Numbered from the stretch's first letter, positions 1 through 11,058 are shown. The stretch: DNA of 34,776 nt from Flavobacteriaceae bacterium (GCA_947478365.1 CANJWG010000008.1:1-34776), one strand, 5' to 3'. Translations and numbers: made by a program. Notes: generated by a model from the letters alone, not told the origin.

Positions 1-159
1 CTAACATCTTTTACGTCATTGGTTTTAGATTTGAGACTGCAATATTATTTTTCTGATTGGATTGATGGTTTGAATCCAGATAAATCTCTTTATTCAGAAA
101 ACAAATCTAATGATTGGCTAACCTCTTTTAATGTAGGTTATATATATTATTTTGAATAA
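1..159 (+). CDS. C-terminal fragment of a protein truncated by the window edge (ends ...DWLTSFNVGYIYYFE*); possibly an outer-membrane beta-barrel protein
   Basis: Frame 1 is open from base 1 to TAA at 157-159. The terminal aromatic-rich strand ending in F-E resembles a beta-barrel C-terminus. Confidence 0.5.
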   Translation, partial: LTSFTSLVLDLRLQYYFSDWIDGLNPDKSLYSENKSNDWLTSFNVGYIYYFE

Positions 160-167
160 ATAAATTT

Positions 168-1418
168 CTAATCTTCTACCGCGTCTTTATAATCCGGGTA
201 CAGAAATTTATTATATGGAAATCTTGTGATGTGAATTTTTCTAACTAATTCATATACTTTTTCTCTAAATTCTTCAAAATTTTCTTTATTAGTAGCTGAA
301 ATAAATAAGGTGTGTTTTTCTCCAACATTACTCATCCAAGTTGATTTCCATTCCTCTAAAGTAAAATGCTTTGTCGTTTTTTCGGTAATTAAATCATCCG
401 TTTCAATTTCCTGATTTTTAAAAGCATCTATCTTGTTAAAAACCATTATGATTGGTTTATCATTGCTCTTTATATCTTGCAAAATCTGATTAACTGAACT
501 TATATGTTTTTCAAAATCAGGGTGTGAAATATCAACAACATGTAGTAATAAGTCGGCTTCACGAACTTCGTCAAGTGTGCTTTTAAAAGAGTCTACCAAT
601 TGGGTAGGTAATTTTCTGATAAACCCTACGGTGTCTGAAAGCAAAAAAGGTAGATTTTTAATAACTACTTTGCGCACTGTAGTATCAAGTGTTGCAAATA
701 ATTTATTTTCAACAAACACTTCACTTTTACTTATAACATTCATTAAAGTTGATTTTCCAACATTGGTATAACCAACCAAAGCTACTCTGACCATTGCTCC
801 TCTATTGCCCCTTTGTACTGACATCTGTTTGTCAATGGTTTTTATTTTTTCTTTAAGTAATGCTATTCTATCTCGAACAATTCTTCGGTCGGTTTCAATT
901 TCTGTTTCTCCTGGACCACGAAGACCAATTCCTCCTTTTTGACGTTCTAAGTGGGTCCACATTCCGGAAAGTCTTGGTAATAAATATTGGCATTGAGCTA
1001 ACTCTACTTGTGTTCTAGCGTAAGAAGTTTCTGCTCTTTGGGCAAAAATATCTAAAATTAAATTTGTTCTGTCTAGTACTTTACAATCAAGTATTTTAGA
1101 AATATTTTTTTGTTGGGATGGTGACAATTCATCGTCAAAAATTACTGTCGAAATGTGCTTTTCTTTAATGTATGAACTAATTTCATCCATTTTCCCGGTA
1201 CCTAAAAAGGTTTTCGGATTTGGCTTTTCTAATTTTTGAGAAAACCTTTTAATTACTTCTCCTCCAGCAGTATAGGTTAAGAACTCTAATTCATCTAGAT
1301 ATTCTGTTAACTTCTCTTCGCTTTGATTTTGCGTAACTATTCCAACAATTACGGTTCTTTCAAAATTAATAACTTCTTGTTCTAACATTTTTTTTGATTC
1401 TATTACAAAATTAGACAT
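168..1418 (-). CDS. hflX: GTPase HflX
   Basis: 416-aa ORF with GTPase motifs GYTNVGKST, DTVGFIRKLP and FNKID, plus the HflX N-terminal signature GGIGLRGPGETEIETDRR. The true start may be the internal Met of MLEQEV. Confidence 0.95.
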   Translation of the reverse strand: MSNFVIESKKMLEQEVINFERTVIVGIVTQNQSEEKLTEYLDELEFLTYTAGGEVIKRFSQKLEKPNPKTFLGTGKMDEISSYIKEKHISTVIFDDELSPSQQKNISKILDCKVLDRTNLILDIFAQRAETSYARTQVELAQCQYLLPRLSGMWTHLERQKGGIGLRGPGETEIETDRRIVRDRIALLKEKIKTIDKQMSVQRGNRGAMVRVALVGYTNVGKSTLMNVISKSEVFVENKLFATLDTTVRKVVIKNLPFLLSDTVGFIRKLPTQLVDSFKSTLDEVREADLLLHVVDISHPDFEKHISSVNQILQDIKSNDKPIIMVFNKIDAFKNQEIETDDLITEKTTKHFTLEEWKSTWMSNVGEKHTLFISATNKENFEEFREKVYELVRKIHITRFPYNKFLYPDYKDAVED

Positions 1419-1591
1419 TTGAGAATTAAAAAATCACAAAAATTTTACTAATTCATTATGTCTTTTGATTTGATTTTGGTAAAATTTTAATTTTTCTAGG
1501 CAATTCATAAATAATTCATAAATTTTACTAAATTTGGGCTTGAAAATTCTAAACAAAATTTAATAAAAAAATAACTCAAAATTTTCATTTT

Positions 1592-4500
1592 ATGAAAAAA
1601 ATTACTTTACTACTGCTATTTTTATTCATTTCTTTAAATGGCTATTCTCAGTTATATGGTCTGACAGAAGGATTTGACAACATGCCGGCCCAAACAGGGG
1701 CGCTTCCGGAAGTATGGACATCGCCTGACACTGGAGACTGGGCAATTTTTGAAAATAATAACCCAACAACAATCGGATCTGGTGAAAGCTGGGGAATCAA
1801 TGCATTTGCTGCTGGACTTTATCATTCTTCGCCTCAATGCGCCTCTGTCGACAGAGAACAGATTAATCTTGGAAACAAATCTGAGGACTACCTTGCGACT
1901 TCCGTTATTTCTGTTCCTGCGACTGGTTTGACAGAGCTCCACTTCTGGACACGAATGATAACCAGCGGAGACCAGGGAACGATTTTCAAAGTTATGGTAG
2001 CTCCCGCCTTAGACCCTTCGTTTCAAACAGATCCGACGGCTTATTTAGACCTACAACAATGGACGGAATTAAACTTGATTGTGTCTCCTACTGACTTTAA
2101 TGTCTGGACTGAAAAAACAGTTAATTTATCTGCTTATGCAGGTCTTGATATTTACGTTGCTTTTGTTAAGGTATTTTCGTTTACCGACCCAAGTGGTAAT
2201 AATGGGGGCGACAGTTGGTTAATTGACGATGTTGGGGTTTTTTCGCAATGTACTGCTCCTACTACGCTAACCATTCCTTCTACAACATCAACTACAGCAA
2301 ATTTGACATGGGCAAACCCTAGTGGCGCAACTACATGGGAAATTCAAGTTATCCCTTCTTTTGGAGCTCCAATAACTTACCCACAATATAGTGGAGCTTT
2401 ACCATTTGTAGCTACGGGTTTAACGTCAGATACGACTTACACATACCAAGTTAAGGCAATATGTGGCACAGGATTTTCTAGCCCATGGTCTACAGCCTCT
2501 GCCAACTTTACAACTTTATTAGCTCCGCCAGAATGTGGAGGTGATTTTGTAGATTCTGGTGGTTCTACTGGGCAATATGCAATTAATTCAAATGTTACTT
2601 CAACTATTTGCCCAACTAATCCTGGTGATGTAGTAACTGTGACTTTTACTGCATTTAATACTGAAGCAACATTCGATGCTTTATACGTATATAGTGGTAA
2701 TGCTGTTGTACCAGCAGATTTAATCCCAAGTAGCAACGCTGCTGGAAATGTCCCTGGAGGTTTAGCAGGTGGCTATTGGGGGACAACTATCCCATGCCCA
2801 TTTACTTCTTCCGCTACTAACGGATGTTTAACTTTTGTTTTCAGAAGTAATGGTTCAGGACAACGTGATGGTTGGATTGCCAATATCACTTGTGCGCCAC
2901 CTCCGCCATGTAGACAACCAACAGCAATAACAACAAACACACTTACTTTCAATTCGGTTACATTAAACTGGTCACAACCTGCAAATCTTGATACTTCTGT
3001 AGCTTCTGCATGGCAAGTATTGGCACTACCTTGCGGTTCTCCTGCACCAACTGTAGCAGCAACTGGGTATATAGATGTCACTACACCTCCACCATATAAC
3101 CTTACAGGCTTAACTCCAGCAACATGTTATGATGTATATGTAAGAGCAAATTGTGGTTTAACAACAAGTGAATGGCCTTGTACTCCTAAAACCATAACAA
3201 CGTTAGCTGCTCCACCAATATGTGGAGGTAATTTTATTGATGAAGGCGGAACAGCAAATCCTTATGCGGCCGATTCTAATGTTACAAGAACCATATGCCC
3301 AACCAATCTAGGAGAAGTTGTAACTGTAACTTTTACATCATTTGATACTGAAGCAAACTGGGATGCCCTATATGTTTATAATGGAAATGCTGTAGATCCA
3401 GCTAATTTAATTCCAAGTAATAATGGTGCTGGAAGTGTCCCTGGGGGCTTAGCTGGAGGCTATTGGGGAACAACGATTCCATGTCCATTTACTTCTTCCG
3501 CTACTAACGGATGTTTAACTTTTGTGTTTAGAAGTGACGGTATTATACAAAATGCAGGTTGGGTATCCAATATTACTTGTGGCCCTCCTCCTCCTTGTAG
3601 AATTCCAAATGCAATAACGACAAATACAGTTACACACAATTCGGTTATACTAAATTGGACACAACCCACAAATCCTAATGCTTCAGTGGCTTCTGCATGG
3701 CAAGTGTTAGCATTGCCTTGTGGTTCAGCCGCTCCAACAGCTGCGGCAACAGGTTATATAGATGTTACTACACCTCCACCATACACTCTCACTGGATTAA
3801 ATCCAACAACATGTTATGATATTTATGTAAGAGCTAATTGTGGCTCGGCAACTAGCGCTTGGCCTTGTTCTCCAAAAACTATAACAACTTTAATTGCTCC
3901 ACCTGTTTGTGGCGGTTTATTTGTTGATGCAGGTGGTCCTACAGGACTATATGCAAACAGTTCTAATATTCCTACAACTATCTGCCCAACAAATCCTGGA
4001 GATGTTGTTACTGTAACATTTACAGAATTTAATACAGAAGCAACATGGGATGGTCTTTATGTTTATGATGGAAATAGTGTGAATCCAGCAACCTTACTCC
4101 CTACTACTAATGGTGCTGGTAATGTTCCTATAGGTTTGCCTGGTTCTTACTGGGGTCTTTTAACTGGTGGCGCTTTGCCTGGTCCTTTTACAGCAACAAA
4201 TCCTAGTGGTTGTTTAACTTTTGTTTTCAGTAGTGATGGTTCAGGACAACGTGATGGTTGGAATTCTACAGTAACATGTGCGCCGCCACCAACTTGTTTA
4301 AAACCTAATGCATTAACCGTTTCAAATGTCACTTCTACATCGGCACTATTAGGTTGGTCTGATACTAATATTGTACCAGCCTCTCAATGGGAAGTTCTCG
4401 TTTTACCATTTGGTTCACCTGCTCCATTACCAACAGCAGTAGGAATAATAGTCTATTCAAATCCAGCTTTAATAACGGGTTTAAATCCTGCTACCAAATA

Positions 4501-7500
4501 CACATTTTATGTAAGAGCTGTTTGTAGTACTATTGATCATAGTGCTTGGTCATCTGGTTCTGATTTTTTAACATTAATCATTAATGATGAATGTACTGGT
4601 GCTATTTTTGCCCCTGTAAATTCTTCTTCCGTTTGTCAGCAAATTACATCTGCTTCGATTGCTGGTGCAACTGCATCTGCAGGAGCGATTGCTCCATGTC
4701 TTGGAACTGCTGATGATGACTCTTGGTTCCAATTTGTAGCAACTAATCCGTTCTTAACTGTTTCTTTACTAAATGTTCAGGGATCAACAACTAATTTAAA
4801 TTTTGCAGTATATTCAGGCAGTTGTGGCGCATTGACTCGAATATTTTGTAGTGCTGCTAATACGGTTACTGGTATTGTCAATGGATTGACTATAGGACAA
4901 ACTTATTATCTAAGAGTTTACTCTAATGCCAGTACACCACAAACTTCTACATTTGATTTGTGCATTTCTACGCCTGCAAGCTGTTTAACTTCTCAGACAG
5001 CGTGTCAGAACTTAAGTTATCAAAACACAACAGGTATAGCTAGTCAAGGAACTATAGGTTGTTTAAATTCTTCCCCTAACCCAACTTATTATACTATAAA
5101 CATTCAACAGAATGGACCAATTAATTTATTATTAACACAGTCAACTACCCAAGGGGGAACTCCCAATCTTGATGTTGATTATGCTGCATGGGGACCTTTT
5201 ACTGACTCAGCTGCTGCTTGTTCGGCCATTGGTAATCCTCCTACTTTAGCACCAGGTATAGGTGTTCCTATAAGTATAACAACTGGTTGTAGTTATTCGG
5301 CTAGGCCAATTGAAAACTTAGACATTGTGAATGCACTTGCAGGTCAAGTTTATGTAATTTTAATTACTAATTTTTCTGATGACCCAGGTTACGTTAGTTT
5401 GACTCAAACAAACTCTACTGCACCAGGTGCAGGTGTTTATTTCTGCTGTCCTAATGCCTATTTTACATATTCTCCTGTTTCCTATTGTAAACAAGCAGGA
5501 ACTTCTAATCCAATAGCAGTAATTACTGCTGGTTCTCAAGCTGGTGAATTCTCATCAACTCTTAACCCTGGATTAGTATTTACTAATACGGCTACCGGGG
5601 AAGTTGATTTAGCTGCAAGCGCGCCAGGAAACTACTTGATTACAAATACTGTTGCTGCATCAGGGTCTTGTTTGGCAAAATCACAATCTTATTCTATTAG
5701 TATTGTAGAACCCACATCTGCTTCAATTGAATATGGAAGTCCAACGTATTGTCAAAGTATTACAACACTTCAGCCTGTTACTCAAACAGGAACAACTGGA
5801 GGAAGTTATTCTGCAATTCCTAATGTTGGATTGAGTATTAATCCAACAACAGGTAAGATAAATCCAAGTTTAAGTTCTCCTGGATTGTACACAGTAGTTT
5901 ATGGTTTACCTGGTTCTATTTGTACAGTTAGTAATCCTTCTGCTCAAGTTGAAATTTTGGCGTTGCCAAATATTGTTCAACCAGCACCCGTTGTAGCTTG
6001 TTATAGTACTCTACTTCCGGCATTAACAGTTGGGGATTACTATTCTCAATCTCAGTTAACAGGAGCCGGAACCACGTCTTTGGATATCTCGGTTCCAATT
6101 ACAGCAAGCCAGGACATTTATGTTTATGCGTTAAGCGCAAATGGTTGCTCAAATGAAAAATCATTTAATGTAACAATAAATACTGTTCCAACTCCAACGT
6201 TTCCCTTTCCTACGCCATCTGCTTGTGGGACTCCAACAGGTGCGTTAACAGTTTTAACTCCTACTGGAAGTACTGCTCCAATACCTGGAAATTTATTTAT
6301 TTCTGAAGTAACGGATTCTGCTGCTGGATCGCTAACGTATGTTGAAATTTATAATGGAACAGGCGCATCAGTTAATTTAGCAAATTATAAATTAAGATTT
6401 TATACCTCTGTTGCTGGAGCTCCATCTTGTGATTTAACCTTATCAGGAATACTTGCAAACAATAGTACTAACATAATTAAAGTAAGTTCAGACCCTAATA
6501 TTACAGGCGTTGTTCCAAATCAAACTTTTACATTATGTTCTGGTGTAAATTATAATGACAATATTAGACTGACTACATCTACCAATACTTTGATTGATTT
6601 ATGGGGAAGAATTGATGGTGTAACGTTTACTCCAAATAATCAAGCTGGTTATACTTACCGTAGACTTAGCTCTGCAACACTTCCTAGTACAACTTGGAAT
6701 CCTGCAGATTGGACAGCTATTGACCCAGAAAATTATTCAAACCTTGGAAGTTATTCATTGGCTACATCAAACTATCAATATAGTATTGATAATGGAGTAA
6801 CTTATCAGGCAGGCTTAACCTTCAATAATTTAGCTGCTGGAGATTATATTTTAATAGTTAAAGATTTAATAACGGGTTGTTTATCAATCCCTGTTCCCGT
6901 GACTATTGGTTTTGGTTCAATTGTAACTGGATTTAGCTATCCTGATATTGTATGTCAAAATGGCGCTAATCCATTTCCTGGAAATTTTGATACAGGATTC
7001 ACAACGGGTGGAACTTATTCAGAAGACACTACCGTTTCAACAGGTTTGGTATTTGTAAGTACCTCTTCTGGAGAAATAGATTTAATTAATTCAACTCCAG
7101 GAATTCATTCAATTATATATACCGTGTTACCTACTCCCTCTTGTCTTGCATCTGGAGAAAGTTCAGCAACAATTGAAATAAAACCTGTTATAACTCCGGT
7201 TATAGGGTTTACTTATCCAGCGACTATTTGTAAAAATGCTCAGACAACTTTAACTCCAACTTTAGCACCCGATTTCAGTACTTTTGCTACATTCTCAGCT
7301 ACTCCTCCAGGTTTAGCTATTAATCCAAGTACCGGAGTGATTGATTTAGCAAATTCTATAGCCGGAGTTTATTCGATTGTTGTTAATGTTCCTGAAGATA
7401 GCTCTTCATCGGTATGTCGAGTTGCTGCATCAACATCACCGGCAGTTTCATTAGAAATAAAACCAGTGATTACATTAGCCACAGGATTTAGCTATGATTC

Positions 7501-8218
7501 ACCATTCTGTGCAGCAACTGGTTCAGAGTCACCGCTCCCTGGTTTAGGATTTACTTCAGGCGGAATATACAGTTCTACTCCAGGTTTAATAATAAATGCA
7601 TCAACTGGAGTCATTGATTTATCTAGTTCTCCTGGTACTTACACAGTTACTTATACTGTTACACCAAATGCAGGTAATTGTGAGGTATCAACTCCTGGTA
7701 CTGCTCAGGTGATGATAATTCCTCCTATAACTATAGAACTTACTGGCGGATGTCAAAGTGTAAATTACATATTAACTGCTAATCCGATAAATGGTTCATT
7801 TGTTCCTGAAACAGCAACCTATTCTTGGCAAAATGACGCTGGGATTGAAGTAGGAACAACTCAAAGTATAACGGTAACAGAAGTTGACAATTATACTGTA
7901 ACCATAACGGTTGACGGTTGTTCTACTGAATCAGAGTCTTTCAATGTAACGACGGTTTCCTGTGTAATACAAAAAGGGATTTCTGTTAACAATGATGGTC
8001 TGAATGACACTTTTGACTTAAGCGGTTATGATGTTAAAAAATTAACTATTTTTAACCGATTAGGAATGAAAGTTTATTCCCGTAATAATTATGTTGATGA
8101 ATGGGGAGGTAAATCCGATGACGGAGACGAACTTCCTGACGGAACCTATTATTATGTAATTGACAGAAATAATGGTGATCCCAAAACGGGTTGGATATAC
8201 ATCAATAGAGCACAATAA
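1592..8218 (+). CDS. Large secreted multidomain surface protein/adhesin: signal peptide, choice-of-anchor-J-like region, alternating fibronectin type III and CUB-like repeats, lamin-tail-like segment, PKD-like repeats, C-terminal gliding motility-associated (T9SS type B) sorting domain
   Basis: 2208-aa ORF starting MKKITLLLLFLFISLNGYSQ. Repeated 'CGG.F.D.GG...ICPTNPGDVVTVTF...LYVY.GN' (CUB-like) and 'A.....SV.L.W......WQVL.LP.G' (FnIII-like) units. Ends ISVNNDGLNDTFDLSGYDVKKLTIFNRLGMKVYSRNNYVDEWGGKSDDGDELPDGTYYYVI, a CHU_C/type B CTD. Confidence 0.9.
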   Translation: MKKITLLLLFLFISLNGYSQLYGLTEGFDNMPAQTGALPEVWTSPDTGDWAIFENNNPTTIGSGESWGINAFAAGLYHSSPQCASVDREQINLGNKSEDYLATSVISVPATGLTELHFWTRMITSGDQGTIFKVMVAPALDPSFQTDPTAYLDLQQWTELNLIVSPTDFNVWTEKTVNLSAYAGLDIYVAFVKVFSFTDPSGNNGGDSWLIDDVGVFSQCTAPTTLTIPSTTSTTANLTWANPSGATTWEIQVIPSFGAPITYPQYSGALPFVATGLTSDTTYTYQVKAICGTGFSSPWSTASANFTTLLAPPECGGDFVDSGGSTGQYAINSNVTSTICPTNPGDVVTVTFTAFNTEATFDALYVYSGNAVVPADLIPSSNAAGNVPGGLAGGYWGTTIPCPFTSSATNGCLTFVFRSNGSGQRDGWIANITCAPPPPCRQPTAITTNTLTFNSVTLNWSQPANLDTSVASAWQVLALPCGSPAPTVAATGYIDVTTPPPYNLTGLTPATCYDVYVRANCGLTTSEWPCTPKTITTLAAPPICGGNFIDEGGTANPYAADSNVTRTICPTNLGEVVTVTFTSFDTEANWDALYVYNGNAVDPANLIPSNNGAGSVPGGLAGGYWGTTIPCPFTSSATNGCLTFVFRSDGIIQNAGWVSNITCGPPPPCRIPNAITTNTVTHNSVILNWTQPTNPNASVASAWQVLALPCGSAAPTAAATGYIDVTTPPPYTLTGLNPTTCYDIYVRANCGSATSAWPCSPKTITTLIAPPVCGGLFVDAGGPTGLYANSSNIPTTICPTNPGDVVTVTFTEFNTEATWDGLYVYDGNSVNPATLLPTTNGAGNVPIGLPGSYWGLLTGGALPGPFTATNPSGCLTFVFSSDGSGQRDGWNSTVTCAPPPTCLKPNALTVSNVTSTSALLGWSDTNIVPASQWEVLVLPFGSPAPLPTAVGIIVYSNPALITGLNPATKYTFYVRAVCSTIDHSAWSSGSDFLTLIINDECTGAIFAPVNSSSVCQQITSASIAGATASAGAIAPCLGTADDDSWFQFVATNPFLTVSLLNVQGSTTNLNFAVYSGSCGALTRIFCSAANTVTGIVNGLTIGQTYYLRVYSNASTPQTSTFDLCISTPASCLTSQTACQNLSYQNTTGIASQGTIGCLNSSPNPTYYTINIQQNGPINLLLTQSTTQGGTPNLDVDYAAWGPFTDSAAACSAIGNPPTLAPGIGVPISITTGCSYSARPIENLDIVNALAGQVYVILITNFSDDPGYVSLTQTNSTAPGAGVYFCCPNAYFTYSPVSYCKQAGTSNPIAVITAGSQAGEFSSTLNPGLVFTNTATGEVDLAASAPGNYLITNTVAASGSCLAKSQSYSISIVEPTSASIEYGSPTYCQSITTLQPVTQTGTTGGSYSAIPNVGLSINPTTGKINPSLSSPGLYTVVYGLPGSICTVSNPSAQVEILALPNIVQPAPVVACYSTLLPALTVGDYYSQSQLTGAGTTSLDISVPITASQDIYVYALSANGCSNEKSFNVTINTVPTPTFPFPTPSACGTPTGALTVLTPTGSTAPIPGNLFISEVTDSAAGSLTYVEIYNGTGASVNLANYKLRFYTSVAGAPSCDLTLSGILANNSTNIIKVSSDPNITGVVPNQTFTLCSGVNYNDNIRLTTSTNTLIDLWGRIDGVTFTPNNQAGYTYRRLSSATLPSTTWNPADWTAIDPENYSNLGSYSLATSNYQYSIDNGVTYQAGLTFNNLAAGDYILIVKDLITGCLSIPVPVTIGFGSIVTGFSYPDIVCQNGANPFPGNFDTGFTTGGTYSEDTTVSTGLVFVSTSSGEIDLINSTPGIHSIIYTVLPTPSCLASGESSATIEIKPVITPVIGFTYPATICKNAQTTLTPTLAPDFSTFATFSATPPGLAINPSTGVIDLANSIAGVYSIVVNVPEDSSSSVCRVAASTSPAVSLEIKPVITLATGFSYDSPFCAATGSESPLPGLGFTSGGIYSSTPGLIINASTGVIDLSSSPGTYTVTYTVTPNAGNCEVSTPGTAQVMIIPPITIELTGGCQSVNYILTANPINGSFVPETATYSWQNDAGIEVGTTQSITVTEVDNYTVTITVDGCSTESESFNVTTVSCVIQKGISVNNDGLNDTFDLSGYDVKKLTIFNRLGMKVYSRNNYVDEWGGKSDDGDELPDGTYYYVIDRNNGDPKTGWIYINRAQ

Positions 8219-8256
8219 CTTACTATATAATTTGTATTCAAAATAAATATAACAAA

Positions 8257-9174
8257 ATGAAGAAACTATATTTCATTGCGATATTGGCTTTAGCGATTAC
8301 CGAGTTAAGAGCGCAGCAAGATCCGCATTACACACAGTACATGTACAATATGAGTGTGATGAATCCAGCTTATGCGGGTTCAAAAGAGAGTTTGTCAGGA
8401 GGATTTCTCTACAGAAAACAATGGGTCGAAATTGAAGGTGCGCCTACCACAGGTACGTTTTTCATCCACAGTCCTGTTGGTAGAAATGTAGGTTTAGGAC
8501 TTTCTGTAATCTCGGATAAAATTGGTCCTGTTGAAGAAAACAACATTTATGGCGATTTCTCTTATACACTTAACTTAGGGGGAGAGCGTAGATTAGCTTT
8601 TGGTTTAAAAGCGGGATTGACTATGCACAAAATTGATTTTAATACTATTTACCCAACATTACCTGATGTAGGAGACGATGTTTTTGGATCTGGAAATCCA
8701 AACAACACTTTCTTAAATATTGGTTCCGGAGTTTTCTATTATACGGATAAATATTATGTTGCCTTTTCGGTACCAAACATGCTAAAATCTAAATATTTAG
8801 ATTTTGACGGCAGACAATATGGAACAGATGTAATTCATTATTTCTTAACTGGAGGTTATGTATTTGACGTCAATCCTAATTTGAAATTCAAACCCTTTGC
8901 GATGATTAAATCGTCTGTGAATGCACCAACCTCTTTTGATGTTTCCGCTAACTTTATGATGTATGATAAGTTAGAATTAGGAGCAACTTATAGATTGGGA
9001 GACTCTTTTGGAGCAATGGTAAATTTTGCTATCTCCCCAAGCTTAAGAATCGGATATGCGTATGATCACATTATTTCAGATTTGAATGTTGTAACGCCAG
9101 CTTCTCACGAGGTAATGCTGTTATTTGATTTGAACTTCCCGAAAAAAGTATCACGTTCACCAAGATATTTCTAA
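8257..9174 (+). CDS. PorP/SprF family type IX secretion system membrane protein
   Basis: 305-aa ORF with signal peptide and 'QQDPHYTQYMYNMSVMNPAYAGSKESLSGGFLYRKQWV', typical of PorP/SprF. Directly downstream of a type B CTD protein. Confidence 0.92.
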   Translation: MKKLYFIAILALAITELRAQQDPHYTQYMYNMSVMNPAYAGSKESLSGGFLYRKQWVEIEGAPTTGTFFIHSPVGRNVGLGLSVISDKIGPVEENNIYGDFSYTLNLGGERRLAFGLKAGLTMHKIDFNTIYPTLPDVGDDVFGSGNPNNTFLNIGSGVFYYTDKYYVAFSVPNMLKSKYLDFDGRQYGTDVIHYFLTGGYVFDVNPNLKFKPFAMIKSSVNAPTSFDVSANFMMYDKLELGATYRLGDSFGAMVNFAISPSLRIGYAYDHIISDLNVVTPASHEVMLLFDLNFPKKVSRSPRYF

Positions 9175-9192
9175 CCTAAAGTATTTCTAAAA

Positions 9193-11058
9193 ATGAAAAA
9201 TCTATATATAGCATTAAGTTTTGTTGTGATCAGTATTACTGTTTCGGCACAAAATAAAAACACCAAGATAGCAGATAAACTATTCGCCCGATTTGAATAT
9301 GTTGATGCTGTTAAAGAATATCAGAAATTGGTTGAAAACGGTAAAGCCGATCCTTATGTGTATAAGCAATTAGCCGATGCCAATTATAATATGTTCAATT
9401 CCGCAGAAGCTATTAAATGGTATGCAAAAGCTACTGAAACGCAACAGGATGCTGAAACCTATTACCGTTATGCTCAAATGTTCAAAGCGGAAGGAAAATA
9501 CGATGACGCTAACAAACAAATGAGAAAATTTGCAACTGCTGCTCCAAATGACTTGAGAACAAAAGCATTTAATGAAAATCAAAATTATATTCCGAGTTTA
9601 TTGGATAAAACAAAGTTATTCGATCTTAAAACTTCTGAGATTAGTAGCGACAAATCTGATTTTGGAGCCGTATTATATGACAACAGTTTGTATTTTACTA
9701 GTGCCAGAAATGGAGCTAGAAAAACCTACGGTTGGACAGAGGAGCCTTTCCTAGACATTTATAAAGCGGATTATAATGCCGATGGAACTATCACAAATGC
9801 TTCGCCTGTAACGGAGTTAAATTCGAAATGGCATGATGGGCCAATAACTATAAGTACTGATGGTAAAACGGCTTATTTTGCTAGCGAAAGCTATAAAGAG
9901 AAACAATTTTCAGCTAAAGATAAAAAGGCAAATGCTAAATTCAGTCAAGTGTATCTTTTCAGCGCAACTAAAAATGGTGACTCTTGGGGAGGTATTTCTT
10001 CTTTGCCATTTAATGATAAGTCATTTTCAAACAGTAATCCAAGTTTAAGTCGTGATGGTAAAACCTTGTATTTTACTTCTAACAGACCTTCAAGTGTTGG
10101 CGGAACAGATATTTGGAAAGTAGCTGTAAATGCTGACGGAACTTATGGTGAGCCTCAAAATTTAGGGGTAAAAGTAAATACAGAAGGAAATGAAACGTTT
10201 CCTTTTATTGCTGATGACAACAAAACCTTATATTTTGCTTCAAGCGGAAAACAAGGTTTCGGTGGATTGGACGTGTTTCAAATTGATTTAACTAATGGTG
10301 AAGCTACTAATTTAGGCAAGCCAGTAAATAGTGAAAAAGATGATTTTGCCTTTACCTTTAACGGAAACAAAAAAATTGGGTTTTTGTCAAGCAACCGAGG
10401 TGGAAACGATGACATCTTTATCGTTAATCCAATCTGCGCTGTTGATGTGTTAATTGTTGTTACAAACGCTAAAACAGGTGAAATTTTAGTCAATGCAAGC
10501 GTTTCTATATTGGATGACAAGAAAAATGTTATCGCTACGGAAATGTCAAATGCAAAAGGCGAAGTTAGCTTTAAAGTTGAATGCGACCGAGCTTATGTAG
10601 TTCAGGCTTCAAAAGATGGTTTTGAAGGCAATACTTTTGCGGTAACTAAAAGCAAAGGGCCTAAAGCAAAAGTGGACGCAGCATTACAACCAATAGATGT
10701 CATTGTAACTGAAACAGAAATTATCTTAAAACCAATTTACTTTGAATTTGACAAAAGCAATATCACTCAAGAAGGTGCATTTGAGTTAGACAAATTGGTT
10801 CAAGTGATGAAAAATAACGATAAGATGGTCATCTTAGCTAAATCACACACCGATAGCAGAGGAGGTGACAACTATAATTTAACATTATCTGAAAGAAGAG
10901 TAAAATCAACTGTTCAATACATAATTTCTAAAGGAATTGATGCCAGCAGAATTTCTGGAAAAGGAATGGGCGAATTGGAACCAAAAGAAGTTTGCAATAC
11001 ATGTACAGAAGCACAACATGCGCTAAACAGACGTTCAGAATTCTTGATTGTAAAGTAA
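9193..11058 (+). CDS. OmpA family protein with N-terminal TPR-like region, PD40/TolB-like repeats and a carboxypeptidase-regulatory-like domain
   Basis: 621-aa ORF. 'LYFTSNRPSSVGGTDIWK' and 'KTLYFASSGKQGFGGLDVFQ' (PD40). C-terminal 'IYFEFDKSNITQEGAFELDKLVQVM...SHTDSRGGDNYNLTLSERRVKS...GKGMGELEP' (OmpA). Confidence 0.9.
   Translation: MKNLYIALSFVVISITVSAQNKNTKIADKLFARFEYVDAVKEYQKLVENGKADPYVYKQLADANYNMFNSAEAIKWYAKATETQQDAETYYRYAQMFKAEGKYDDANKQMRKFATAAPNDLRTKAFNENQNYIPSLLDKTKLFDLKTSEISSDKSDFGAVLYDNSLYFTSARNGARKTYGWTEEPFLDIYKADYNADGTITNASPVTELNSKWHDGPITISTDGKTAYFASESYKEKQFSAKDKKANAKFSQVYLFSATKNGDSWGGISSLPFNDKSFSNSNPSLSRDGKTLYFTSNRPSSVGGTDIWKVAVNADGTYGEPQNLGVKVNTEGNETFPFIADDNKTLYFASSGKQGFGGLDVFQIDLTNGEATNLGKPVNSEKDDFAFTFNGNKKIGFLSSNRGGNDDIFIVNPICAVDVLIVVTNAKTGEILVNASVSILDDKKNVIATEMSNAKGEVSFKVECDRAYVVQASKDGFEGNTFAVTKSKGPKAKVDAALQPIDVIVTETEIILKPIYFEFDKSNITQEGAFELDKLVQVMKNNDKMVILAKSHTDSRGGDNYNLTLSERRVKSTVQYIISKGIDASRISGKGMGELEPKEVCNTCTEAQHALNRRSEFLIVK

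Noticed and set aside
2437-4332. Four minus-strand ORFs (99, 102, 69, 61 aa) with similar endings
   Set aside because: Similarity to each other is explained by being antisense to the adhesin's repeated domains.
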